Below, in pieces: positions 9,200 to 17,376 of a stretch of DNA of 64,000 nt; position 1 is the first letter of the stretch; each line of letters opens with the position of its first letter. The stretch comes from Bacillus sp. AFS015802 (GTDB lineage Bacteria > Bacillota > Bacilli > Bacillales > Bacillaceae_B), in NCBI RefSeq assembly GCF_002561455.1, contig NZ_NTUP01000005.1, forward strand, positions 27,490 to 91,489, read 5' to 3'. The notes under the pieces are model-generated. The model was not told where the DNA came from. It ran no database searches and saw only the letters and a list, made by a program, of their open reading frames with translations. The position numbers and the translations under genes are program-made.

Positions 9200-9370
9200 A
9201 ACCCACCTTTGTAATGGTTGTAATCTCTCTGTAATAGATATATTAAGGATAACATAGAAGTAGAACCAACTGCGTGGTAATTATACCCATGAATTGGGTT
9301 GAATAGGAGCTTAGGTAGGATTAAATACCCATATAAGTATAAGGATTTTGTCATTTGAAGGAGTTTTTTG

Positions 9371-10255
9371 ATGAAAACATGGAGAAAAGGCGAACGATTC
9401 GACCTAGTCATTCCAGATAAATGGAAAAATGTAACGATTGAAACAATTCTTAGAAATCACTGGCAGGCGCCTAAGAAACTGGTTCATTCCATGAGGATGG
9501 CGGGTGATATCAAAGTGAACGGAGAGGCGGTTTCCTGGACTGAACCACTTACACCGGGGGATGTTTTACAAATTCATTTATTCAAGGAAGTCGCATACGA
9601 TGTTTCCCCAACCTACGGGGAGATCGACGTGTTGTTTGAAGATGAGCATCTGATTGTCGTCAACAAGCCGGCCGGGATCGATACTCATCCCAATCATCCT
9701 GGTGAAACGGACACACTGGCCAATCTCGTCGCTTTCCACCATCAGGCAGAAGGTGAGAGCTGCCGTGTTATGCATATCCATCGTCTGGATCAAGATACAT
9801 CCGGTGCCATCATCTTTGCCAAGCACCCCTTAAGCAAAGCGATCCTCGACCGGCTTCTCACTGAGAGAAAGATCAAGCGTACGTACCACGCTCTTGTCCA
9901 TGGTCGATTAAAACAAAAAAAAGGCACCATCTCTGAACCGATCGGCAGGGACCGCCATCATAATACCAGAAGAAGGGTGTCTACTTCCGGGCAGGAGGCA
10001 GTCACTCACTTCAAGGTGCTGGAGTATAAACCCACCTATACACTGGTGGAGGTACAGCTTGATACGGGACGAACCCACCAGATACGCGTCCATATGAGCC
10101 ACATCGGCCACCCTCTGGTGGGAGATACATTATATGGTGGAAAGCCAATTTTCAAAAGGCAGGCTTTGCATGCAGCAAGGATTTCATTCCCTCATCCGCT
10201 GACGGGCGAGTGGATTGAGTGTGAAGCTGATTGTTCCGATGATATTGGGCTGTGA
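9371..10255 (+). CDS. yhcT: RluA-family RNA pseudouridine synthase YhcT
   Basis: A 294-residue enzyme that isomerises uridine to pseudouridine in rRNA or tRNA. An N-terminal S4-like RNA-binding part (about 10-75) precedes the catalytic domain with the HRLDQDTSG motif, whose Asp is the nucleophile. RTHQIRVHMSHIGHPLVGDTLYGG closes the active site. The ATG at 9371 lies 7 nt after GAAGGAG; a TTG one codon earlier is less well placed. A terminator follows directly. The exact uridine modified cannot be told from sequence. Confidence 0.88.
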   Translation: MKTWRKGERFDLVIPDKWKNVTIETILRNHWQAPKKLVHSMRMAGDIKVNGEAVSWTEPLTPGDVLQIHLFKEVAYDVSPTYGEIDVLFEDEHLIVVNKPAGIDTHPNHPGETDTLANLVAFHHQAEGESCRVMHIHRLDQDTSGAIIFAKHPLSKAILDRLLTERKIKRTYHALVHGRLKQKKGTISEPIGRDRHHNTRRRVSTSGQEAVTHFKVLEYKPTYTLVEVQLDTGRTHQIRVHMSHIGHPLVGDTLYGGKPIFKRQALHAARISFPHPLTGEWIECEADCSDDIGL

Positions 10256-10266
10256 GAACACAATAC

Positions 10267-10307
10267 AAAAACGAGCCACTCTCATTCGTGAGTGACTCGT
10301 TTTTTTT
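10267..10307 (+). terminator. Rho-independent terminator after yhcT
   Basis: A 13-bp stem with one mismatch (AAACGAGCCACTC with GAGTGACTCGTTT) is followed by a run of T. It lies between convergent genes and may also act weakly on the minus strand. Confidence 0.85.
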
Positions 10308-10316
10308 ATAGGTTGA

Positions 10317-10931
10317 TTATTTCAATCCGTTCTTCACTGCTTCAGCAATCTGAATCGTACGGCGGGTTTGGTGTTTTACAGCAGGTTCTACGGATTCAAC
10401 CATATTGCCTTCCTGGTCCACTGTCACACTTGTTCCATAAGGGTTTCCTCCGGTAGTGAAGCTTGATTGATCAGTGTATCCAGGAGCTGCGATGATCGCA
10501 CCCCAATGCATCATGGTTGTGTAAAGAGCCAGTACCGTCTGCTCCTGTCCACCATGTGAATTACTTGCAGAGGATGTGGCACTCACTACTTTATTAGCCA
10601 GCTTCCCATTGAACCAAAGTCCTCCTGTCGTATCCAGGAATGCTTTGACTTGAGAAGGAACGTTTCCGAATCGGGTCGGTACATTGAATAGGTAAGCATC
10701 TGCCCACTCCAGATCGTCAAGGGTAACAACAGGCACACTATCTTTTGTTTCATTGTAATGCTTTTCCCAGGCCGGGTTGGAAGCGATCGCTCCTTCAGGT
10801 GCCGTTTCTTCAAAGCGAAGCAATTTTACTTCGGCGCCTGCTTCTTTGGCAGCTTCTTCTGCCCATTTTGCCATCTGATAATTTGTTCCAGTCGAGCTGT
10901 AGTACATGATTGCTAATTTTACATTAGACAT
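10317..10931 (-). CDS. WrbA-type NAD(P)H:quinone oxidoreductase
   Basis: A 204-residue flavodoxin-fold enzyme that reduces quinones by two electrons and so avoids semiquinone radicals. The FMN phosphate loop MYYSSTGTNYQMA and the family segment PTRFGNVPSQVKAFLDTTGGLW are present, along with a TSSASNSHGGQEQT loop typical of type IV (WrbA) enzymes. GGAGAG lies upstream of the ATG at 10931. It sits 74 bp downstream of a DoxX gene that has MhqR-type operators, so the two probably form one quinone-responsive transcript (inference). Confidence 0.88.
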   Translation of the reverse strand: MSNVKLAIMYYSSTGTNYQMAKWAEEAAKEAGAEVKLLRFEETAPEGAIASNPAWEKHYNETKDSVPVVTLDDLEWADAYLFNVPTRFGNVPSQVKAFLDTTGGLWFNGKLANKVVSATSSASNSHGGQEQTVLALYTTMMHWGAIIAAPGYTDQSSFTTGGNPYGTSVTVDQEGNMVESVEPAVKHQTRRTIQIAEAVKNGLK

Positions 10932-11005
10932 GATTGAAATCTCTCCTTTAAATATGGTTTTTATATAGTAAAAGGGTAAAACACAGTGTCAGGTTTTGCG
11001 GATCA

Positions 11006-11416
11006 TCAACTAAATAACAATGCATCTATTGAAAAGGCTCCTGCTCCGACGAGGGCAACCCCCAGGGCAACCACGATGAGCAACACATTATATTCTGTAC
11101 CATTTTGTGTGGCCCAATAACCGTTCGGACCGTGTACTTTCACAATCGCAATGATCATCGTTCCGATAATAAGGAGCGCACCCAGTGGCGTCAGGAAACC
11201 TGCGGCGAAAAACAATCCGCCTGCCAATTCAGAAATTCCTGCAAGTAACGCCATCGTTTTTCCCGGCTTGATCCCAATCGATTCGAAGAAACCACCTGTC
11301 CCTTGTAATCCGTGACCTCCGAACCATCCAAATAATTTCTGTGTTCCGTGAGCAGCGAATGTTAACCCCACCACTAAACGAATAATCAATAAACCGAACG
11401 CAGCCAATGCTGTCAT
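11006..11416 (-). CDS. DoxX-family membrane protein
   Basis: A 136-residue integral membrane protein with four hydrophobic helices. The sequence RLVVGLTFAAHGTQKLFGWFGG is the DoxX signature. Bacillus relatives (MhqP, CatD) belong to catechol- and quinone-induced operons and work with dioxygenases or oxidoreductases, though their biochemistry is unclear. AAGGAGG precedes the ATG at 11416. Two MhqR-like palindromic boxes lie 74-150 bp upstream, and a WrbA-type quinone reductase follows, supporting a role in defence against quinones. Confidence 0.85.
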   Translation of the reverse strand: MTALAAFGLLIIRLVVGLTFAAHGTQKLFGWFGGHGLQGTGGFFESIGIKPGKTMALLAGISELAGGLFFAAGFLTPLGALLIIGTMIIAIVKVHGPNGYWATQNGTEYNVLLIVVALGVALVGAGAFSIDALLFS

Positions 11417-11489
11417 CTTTCTTCCTCCTTATGTTTTCCCATCGAGATTTACCTTCAAACATTTCAAATTCAATTATTCTCAAATTTAT

Positions 11490-11507
11490 TATCTCGAATT
11501 TGAGATA
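11490..11507. promoter_or_regulatory. MhqR-type operator upstream of doxX
   Basis: TATCTCGAATTTGAGATA differs at one base from a perfect 18-bp palindrome and closely matches the published B. subtilis MhqR box (tATCTcgaAtTCgAGATa). MhqR is a MarR-type repressor released by quinones and diamide. No MhqR gene lies in the window. Confidence 0.75.
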
Positions 11508-11530
11508 TAGGTTTAAAAAAAGAGACATGT

Positions 11531-11563
11531 TATCTCGAATGTGATTATTTTGATTTCGAGATA
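11531..11563. promoter_or_regulatory. Second, split MhqR-type operator
   Basis: The half sites TATCTCGAA (11531-11539) and TTCGAGATA (11555-11563) are perfect inverted repeats separated by 15 bp, 24 bp upstream of the first box. The wide spacing suggests two half-site contacts or a looped arrangement rather than one ordinary box. Confidence 0.6.
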
Positions 11564-11622
11564 ATTGTATACTACTTCTTCCTTCTATGTCAATTACTTT
11601 TTCATTCTTATTTTATACAGAC

Positions 11623-11652
11623 AAAAAAGAGGCCCGTTCGTAAACGGACCTC
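11623..11652 (-). terminator. Rho-independent terminator after the aldo/keto reductase gene
   Basis: On the minus strand GAGGTCCGTT and AACGGGCCTC pair through 10 bp with one G-U pair and a TACG loop, followed by six T residues. Confidence 0.9.
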
Positions 11653-11672
11653 CTTTCTATGTCGTATTGAAA

Positions 11673-12503
11673 TTAAAAATCGAAGTTATCCGGATCTGGA
11701 CCGAAGCGCTCATCGAGATTCAACTGGTTGATTTGATTCATCTCTTCCAGTGACAGCTCGAAGTTGAACAGATCAGCGTTTTCTTTGATGCGATTTTCAT
11801 GAACGGACTTCGGAATGATAATGACGTCATTCTGAAGGTGCCAGCGCAGAATCACCTGTGCTGAAGATTTGCCATGCTTTTCAGCAATATGGTTTAAAGT
11901 CGGTTCATCCAACACGCGTCCTTGAGCGATTGGTGACCACGCTTCCACAGCGATATTCTGTGAAGCACAGAATTCCCGTACTTTTTCCTGATTCAGACGG
12001 GGATGTAACTCAATTTGATTCAAGACAGGCTTTTCATTGCTGTTCCTCATCAAATCTTCCAGGTGGTGCTGATGGAAGTTACTTACGCCGATTGATTTGA
12101 TCAACCCTTCGCCATGCAGTCTCTCCATCGCTTTCCATGTATCATTGTACTTTCCTTCGACGGGCCAGTGGATTAAATAAAGATCTAAGTAGTCCATATC
12201 AAGCTTTTTCAGGCTCGTTTCAAATGCTTTTAATGTTGTATCATAGCCTTGATCACTATTCCACACTTTTGAAGTGATGAACAGTTCCTCTCTCGCTACT
12301 CCACCTTCTTTCACACCTTGACCTACGCTTTCTTCATTATCGTAGATCGCTGCTGTATCGATGGAACGGTACCCTGACTCGATCGCAGTTCGAACGGCCT
12401 GCACCGTTTCAGACGGATCTTTCATTTGGTAAACTCCTAAACCGACATAAGGAATTTCGATTCCGTTATGTAGTGTCTTCGTGCTTTGTAAGTTTTTCAA
12501 CAT
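11673..12503 (-). CDS. Aldo/keto reductase, YvgN/glyoxal reductase type
   Basis: A 276-residue NADPH-dependent TIM-barrel reductase. The catalytic tetrad can be read in DTAAIYDNE (Asp, Tyr), FITSKVW (Lys) and YLIHWP (His). The phosphate-binding IGVSNF strand and the C-terminal IIPKSVHENRIKEN NADPH segment are present. Length and sequence fit the AKR5 group of YvgN, which reduces glyoxal and methylglyoxal. GGAGG precedes the ATG at 12503. Its place between electrophile-defence genes fits detoxification of reactive carbonyls. Confidence 0.85.
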   Translation of the reverse strand: MLKNLQSTKTLHNGIEIPYVGLGVYQMKDPSETVQAVRTAIESGYRSIDTAAIYDNEESVGQGVKEGGVAREELFITSKVWNSDQGYDTTLKAFETSLKKLDMDYLDLYLIHWPVEGKYNDTWKAMERLHGEGLIKSIGVSNFHQHHLEDLMRNSNEKPVLNQIELHPRLNQEKVREFCASQNIAVEAWSPIAQGRVLDEPTLNHIAEKHGKSSAQVILRWHLQNDVIIIPKSVHENRIKENADLFNFELSLEEMNQINQLNLDERFGPDPDNFDF

Positions 12504-12851
12504 ATTGCATCCCTCCTGATTTATTATTTTACAAACTTCATTGGCATTATGCTAATTTTATGATTGTAAAAGTTTCTTTAACCCCTTCCCCCCTGTCGGC
12601 ATCATTTCAATGCCAAACTGATGCTTTAGCCCATTGCTCCTTCGATATCACTCATGTTTTTAGGTCCGTCCCTCATCTTTCTTCTCTCTTTATTACAAAA
12701 GACCCTCCTTTTGGCACCGTTTGTATGACATTTTGTAAAAAACTAGTCATTCGTGTTCATTTTGAAGTTTTTGTGAAATCATTTACATTTTCTGTTGTGA
12801 CGCTTACAAATGTTGATATAGCTGTTACGAGGGACTTTAGACTAAAGAGGT
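12504..12851. other. Intergenic region between divergent genes
   Basis: About 350 bp without a supportable gene. It holds the aldo/keto reductase ribosome site at its left end and one stray copy of the dispersed motif AGGTCCGTCCCTC at 12662-12674. I see no stable long hairpin. The promoter and operator of the GH31 gene follow it. Confidence 0.6.
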
Positions 12852-12871
12852 ATACTTGTCTATACAAGTAT
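12852..12871. promoter_or_regulatory. GntR (TreR/HutC-type) operator upstream of the GH31 gene
   Basis: Perfect 8-bp inverted arms ATACTTGT and ACAAGTAT flank a 4-bp centre. The operator directly abuts the -35 element. ACTTGT...ACAAGT palindromes are typical of sugar-sensing GntR-family repressors. No GntR gene lies in the window. Confidence 0.65.
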
Positions 12872-12899
12872 TGACGATGAAATACGTCATTAGTATAGT
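12871..12899 (+). promoter_or_regulatory. Sigma-A promoter for the GH31 gene
   Basis: TTGACG (12871-12876), a 17-bp spacer and TATAGT (12894-12899) are each 5/6 matches, 37 bp before the start codon. The spacer carries a small inverted repeat, TGACG and CGTCA. Confidence 0.85.
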
Positions 12900-12935
12900 A
12901 ACGGAGCACGTAAAAAAATGATGTGAGGTGTTATC

Positions 12936-15473
12936 ATGGCACAAGCCAAACAGTCTTTAAGAGTTTTCTTTATTGTATCGATTGCAATCATGATTACTCT
13001 ATCCGCTTCAATGACATCCGCTCTGGCTGTCACTCAGCCCGAGGCAGACACTCCTTTAAATAAGGAAAACCTTCAAACCCTGTCTGCACAAGATGTAAAA
13101 AAACTCGATAACGGAGTTCAATTCGATCTTGGGGATTATAATGCATTCATTCGTATCTTCTCGAAAGATCTAGTGAAAGTTTCAGTCTTAAAAGATGGAC
13201 AGAAAGAAGAGTATTCTCAAGCCATCGCAAAAAAAGATTGGAAAACACCAAATTTCAAGACGAAAGATAGTAAAGACGTTTACACGATTGAAACAGAAGA
13301 ACTTACGATTAAGATCAGCAAATCACCATTCGGTGTGAAGTTCTTAGATAAAGAAGGAAATGTAATCAACGAAGATTACATGAAAAACGGAGCTTCATCC
13401 GGTTACGAAGATGGAAAGCCTTATGTGTTCAAGAAAACCGAAAAAGGTGAAAATTTCTACGGTTTCGGTGAACAAGCCGGGTTAAATTTTAACCAGCGCG
13501 GCGAAAGCATCGGGATGTGGAACACAGATGCGTATGCCTATAATAAAGATACCAAGTATGTTTACACGTCGATTCCCTTCTTCATGGGATTAAAAAATGA
13601 AAAAGCATACGGAATTATGTTCGATAATTCATACCGTTCCTATTATGAGATGGCAAGTGAATCAGATGATTACTACTATTTCTACGCAAACGGCGGCCCC
13701 CTTACATACTACTTCATGTACGGACCTGACATTTCGAACGTATTGGATGTTTACACAGAGTTGACCGGAAAAATGAATATGCCGGCTAAGTGGACTCTTG
13801 GACTGCACCAAAGTAAATGGGAGTATACAGCTGACGAAATCGTAGATGTGGCGAAAACGTATCGCGAAAAAGAAATACCATTGGACACGATGCACTTTGA
13901 CATCGATTATATGGATGGTTACCGTGTATTCACATGGGATCAGAAATATAAAGATGCCCTTCAGCAGCTAAAATCAATGGAAGGCTTCCATGCGATTGCC
14001 ATCAATGATCCTGCTGTGAAGCAAGATGAAAACTATGATATGTATAATGAAGGCGTCAAAAATGACTACTTCGCCAAAAATGCAGATGGTTCTATGTTCA
14101 TCGGTCCCGTGTGGCCTGGAGATTCTGCATTCCCTGACTTTTCAAAAGAAGAAGTCCGCGACTGGTGGGCTTCAAAGCATAATATTCTATTTGATGCAGG
14201 TATCGATGGAATTTGGAACGATATGAATGAACCTGCCGTATTCCTTGATGGACCTGAATTCAATCACACGATGCCGCTTGACAGCTACTTCGGCACGGAA
14301 GATAACAAGATTCTTCAAACGGAATATCATAACCTTTATGGTCATGATGAAGCAGAAGCAACATTCAACGCTTGGGAAATGTACAAGCCAAATGAACGCC
14401 CATTCGTTCTGACACGTGATATGTTCTCAGGTTCTCAGCGTTATGCTGCCCTGTGGACAGGAGACTCCGTCAGTAACTGGGAACACCTTCAAATGTCAAT
14501 TCCTATGAATACAAACATCGGACTTTCCGGTGTGGCAAATGTAGGGAACGATATCGGTGGATTCGCCCAGCGTCCTGATGCAGAACTATTTGCACGCTGG
14601 ATCGAGGTTGGTGCATTCTTACCATTCTCCCGTATCCATTATGATTCAGACGCAAAAGCGACAGTGAAACAAGGACAGGAACCTTGGTCATTCGGACCTG
14701 AAGTGGAAGACATCAGTAAAAAGTATATCGAAATGCGTTACAAGCTAATGCCTTACCTTTACAATGCATTCGAAGATTCCGTTGAATCAGGTAAACCGGT
14801 ACAACAGCCGCTTGTCTACCAATTCCAAAAAGATGAAAACACGTATGACATCAACGATCAATTCATGTTCGGAGATTCCATGATGCTTGCACCGGTAGTG
14901 GAGCAAGGAAAAACGAACCGTGACGTTTACCTTCCAGAAGGTGAAACATGGGTGAACTTCTGGACACAGGAAGAATACAAGGGCGGACAAACAATCAATG
15001 TCGATGCACCACTTGCCCACCTGCCGATCTTCGTGAAGAAAGAATCGATCATTCCGACTCGTGAGGTACAGCAATACACAGATGAAAACGAACTTACAAA
15101 CCTGGTTCTGGACACTTATGTAGACGGAGAAGCGTCTTACAGCTTCTATGAAGATGATGGCGAGTCACTTGATCATAAAGATGGTGAATACGACATCACA
15201 ACCTTCAACGTTGAAGAGAAAAAGAATAAAATCGAATTCTCTCAATCTATGGAAGCTGACAACTATGACTCTGCCCTTGAACAGTACACTTTGAAGCTGA
15301 ACAACGAAGAAGCTCCTAAGAAAGTTCAAGCCGGCAACAGCAAATACAAAGCCGTTACAACGATGGATCAAATGACAGACACGAAACGTTCTTACTTCTA
15401 CGACAAAGAAACAAAAACGATTTACGTGAACATCCCAGTCGAAGAAGGAAAAAAGGTACAAATCAAATTCTAA
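12936..15473 (+). CDS. Exported GH31 alpha-glucosidase
   Basis: An 845-residue glycoside hydrolase with a Sec signal peptide (hydrophobic segment about 9-30, likely cleavage after SALA). The GH31 nucleophile is Asp429 in GIWNDMNEP and the acid/base is Asp510 in LWTGDSVSNW; an N-terminal beta-sandwich and a C-terminal DUF5110-like region frame the barrel. GH31 members cleave alpha-1,4 or alpha-1,6 glucosides or xylosides. The GH66 neighbour argues for isomalto-oligosaccharides, but this is inference. GAGGTG lies before the ATG. It has its own promoter and operator, and a terminator separates it from the GH66 gene. Confidence 0.9.
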   Translation: MAQAKQSLRVFFIVSIAIMITLSASMTSALAVTQPEADTPLNKENLQTLSAQDVKKLDNGVQFDLGDYNAFIRIFSKDLVKVSVLKDGQKEEYSQAIAKKDWKTPNFKTKDSKDVYTIETEELTIKISKSPFGVKFLDKEGNVINEDYMKNGASSGYEDGKPYVFKKTEKGENFYGFGEQAGLNFNQRGESIGMWNTDAYAYNKDTKYVYTSIPFFMGLKNEKAYGIMFDNSYRSYYEMASESDDYYYFYANGGPLTYYFMYGPDISNVLDVYTELTGKMNMPAKWTLGLHQSKWEYTADEIVDVAKTYREKEIPLDTMHFDIDYMDGYRVFTWDQKYKDALQQLKSMEGFHAIAINDPAVKQDENYDMYNEGVKNDYFAKNADGSMFIGPVWPGDSAFPDFSKEEVRDWWASKHNILFDAGIDGIWNDMNEPAVFLDGPEFNHTMPLDSYFGTEDNKILQTEYHNLYGHDEAEATFNAWEMYKPNERPFVLTRDMFSGSQRYAALWTGDSVSNWEHLQMSIPMNTNIGLSGVANVGNDIGGFAQRPDAELFARWIEVGAFLPFSRIHYDSDAKATVKQGQEPWSFGPEVEDISKKYIEMRYKLMPYLYNAFEDSVESGKPVQQPLVYQFQKDENTYDINDQFMFGDSMMLAPVVEQGKTNRDVYLPEGETWVNFWTQEEYKGGQTINVDAPLAHLPIFVKKESIIPTREVQQYTDENELTNLVLDTYVDGEASYSFYEDDGESLDHKDGEYDITTFNVEEKKNKIEFSQSMEADNYDSALEQYTLKLNNEEAPKKVQAGNSKYKAVTTMDQMTDTKRSYFYDKETKTIYVNIPVEEGKKVQIKF

Positions 15474-15488
15474 TCAAATCATGATTTC

Positions 15489-15525
15489 ACAAGGGGCTGA
15501 TCATTACGATCGGTCCCTTGTTTTT
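15489..15525 (+). terminator. Rho-independent terminator after the GH31 gene
   Basis: A 14-bp stem with two G-U pairs (ACAAGGGGCTGATC with GATCGGTCCCTTGT) is followed by five T residues. Some read-through into the next gene, 25 bp on, is possible. Confidence 0.82.
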
Positions 15526-15549
15526 ATTTAAAAGAAGGTGAAAAATACC

Positions 15550-17325
15550 GTGCCAATCTATAAAAACAAGCGATTCATCCTCCTGCTGACATGTATGTTA
15601 TGTTTAGGAGTCATCCTATTCGTGAAGGGTCACTCTCCAGCTGATGAAAAGCCTTTGCACCTGGAAACTGATTCTCTTATCTCGGAATTACGCACCGACA
15701 AAGCACGCTATCATCCCGGTGACCAAGTGAATCTCACTCTCAATACACCTGTCAAAGACGGCAAACTGAACATTGCGTATTACCATTTAGATGAAAAGAT
15801 CGGAGAAGACATCCTCCCCATTCGAGAGGAAGGCAAACAGTCATGGAGCTGGTCCCCCCCTCAAAATGACTATCAAGGATATTTGGTGAAAATCGAATTG
15901 GAATCAGATCATGATGTCGCCTCAAAAACAATTGCAGTCGATGTTTCGAGCGATTGGGGGAGGTTCCCCCGCTACGGATTCCTATCAACATTTGACAGCG
16001 ATAGCGCATCCCATATGAAAGGCGTGATAAAACGCCTGAACCGCTATCACATAAATGGGATTCAGTTTTATGATTGGCATTATGAGCATCAGGATCCAGT
16101 GAAAACGATAGATGGAAAGCCCGCCCAACACTGGGAGGATATCAGTAATCGTCCAATCGATTTTGATACGATCGAGACCTACATTTCCCTAGCCCATGAG
16201 CGGAATATGTCTGCAATGGCTTACAACCTTCTCTATGGATCCTTTGAAAATCGTAATCTGCCAAAAGAATGGCATCTCTTTAAAGATCAAGAACAGCGCG
16301 AGAAGGACCGGCATCCCCTCCCGGAAGATTGGAGGAGCAATGTGGAGATCATGAACCCTACCAATCCCTGGTGGCAGGATCACTTGATTGAGAAGCAGCA
16401 AGAAGTATATCGGTCCCTTCCGTTTGATGGATGGCATATCGATCAACTCGGTGACCGGGGTGAAGTATACAACGAATGGGGAGATCTCATTTCTCTCGAT
16501 GAAAGCTTTGAACCCTTTCTGAAGAAAATCCAGGAGCGAATCCCCGACAAGGAGATTGTCATGAATGCTGTGAATCAATACGGTCAGGAATCTATCAACA
16601 GATCCCCTGTCCCCTTCCTTTACACAGAGGTGTGGGATCCAAATAGTACGTACAATGATATTGTCAGGATATTGGATGACAACCATCATCTATCTCAAGG
16701 AAATAAAAACACTGTCCTTGCTGCTTATATGGATTATGAGCATTCAAATGAGGAAGGAATGTTCAATGAAGCGGGTATCCTTCTCGCCAACAGCGTGATT
16801 TTTGCCAACGGTGGTGCACACCTGGAATTGGGTGAACACATGTTATCGAAGGAATACTTCCCTCATGACGCATTATCGATGACCGATCCGTTACAAAATA
16901 AACTGATTCAGTATTATGATTTTTTAACGGCTTATGAGAACCTTCTTCGGGATGATGTTAGGAAGTCTGATGTCCAGATTGAATCTCTTGATGGCATCCC
17001 CATGGGCCCTATAGCCGAACAGGGATCTCTTTGGTACACAGCCAAAGAAAAAGGAAATAGGCAGATGATCCATTTTATCAATCTATTGGATGCCGACTCC
17101 ATTGACTGGCGGGATACATTTGCCACACAACCGATACCCTTAGAACGGAACCGTATCGGCATCACAATGAAAACAGACCGTGAAGTCAAAAAGGTTTGGG
17201 TCGCCTCCCCCGACATAGATGGCGGTGCACAGCAAACCCTTTCCCATAAACTAAGCGGGGGAACCATTTCATTCACCCTCCCCTCCATCACTTACTGGGA
17301 CATGGTCGTGATCGAATACAAATAA
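15550..17325 (+). CDS. GH66 dextranase-like glycosidase
   Basis: A 591-residue protein with an N-terminal signal anchor (about 7-27). GH66 enzymes cut alpha-1,6-glucan (dextran) internally or cyclise it. The nucleophile is Asp298 in GWHIDQLGD and the acid/base is Glu360 in YTEVWDP. The sequence runs straight from the acid/base strand into AAYMDYEHSN without the CBM35 insertion of cycloisomaltooligosaccharide glucanotransferases, favouring a dextranase. The GTG at 15550 is chosen over the GTG at 15538 because AGAAGGTG then sits 9 nt upstream. With the GH31 gene it forms an extracellular alpha-glucan pair. Confidence 0.82.
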   Translation: MPIYKNKRFILLLTCMLCLGVILFVKGHSPADEKPLHLETDSLISELRTDKARYHPGDQVNLTLNTPVKDGKLNIAYYHLDEKIGEDILPIREEGKQSWSWSPPQNDYQGYLVKIELESDHDVASKTIAVDVSSDWGRFPRYGFLSTFDSDSASHMKGVIKRLNRYHINGIQFYDWHYEHQDPVKTIDGKPAQHWEDISNRPIDFDTIETYISLAHERNMSAMAYNLLYGSFENRNLPKEWHLFKDQEQREKDRHPLPEDWRSNVEIMNPTNPWWQDHLIEKQQEVYRSLPFDGWHIDQLGDRGEVYNEWGDLISLDESFEPFLKKIQERIPDKEIVMNAVNQYGQESINRSPVPFLYTEVWDPNSTYNDIVRILDDNHHLSQGNKNTVLAAYMDYEHSNEEGMFNEAGILLANSVIFANGGAHLELGEHMLSKEYFPHDALSMTDPLQNKLIQYYDFLTAYENLLRDDVRKSDVQIESLDGIPMGPIAEQGSLWYTAKEKGNRQMIHFINLLDADSIDWRDTFATQPIPLERNRIGITMKTDREVKKVWVASPDIDGGAQQTLSHKLSGGTISFTLPSITYWDMVVIEYK

Positions 17326-17330
17326 AAAAG

Positions 17331-17365
17331 AAGGTCCGTCCCTCGATTTGCGAGGGACGGACCTT
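17331..17365. terminator. Bidirectional terminator made of the AGGTCCGTCCCTC motif
   Basis: A perfect 15-bp inverted repeat (AAGGTCCGTCCCTCG with its complement) around a 5-nt loop sits between convergent GH66 and helD, with A and T runs on either side. The arm is the same motif that recurs at 12662, 33388 and 59248. Confidence 0.9.
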
Positions 17366-17376
17366 TTCTTACATAT

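Noticed and set aside
12773..12790. Possible Rex box TTGTGAAATCATTTACAT upstream of the GH31 gene
   Set aside because: It matches 14 of 18 positions but loses the symmetrical right half-site, and it lies over 100 bp upstream of the promoter.
12797..12810. Possible cre site TGTGACGCTTACA upstream of the GH31 gene
   Set aside because: Only the right half fits the cre consensus; the left half has at least three mismatches.
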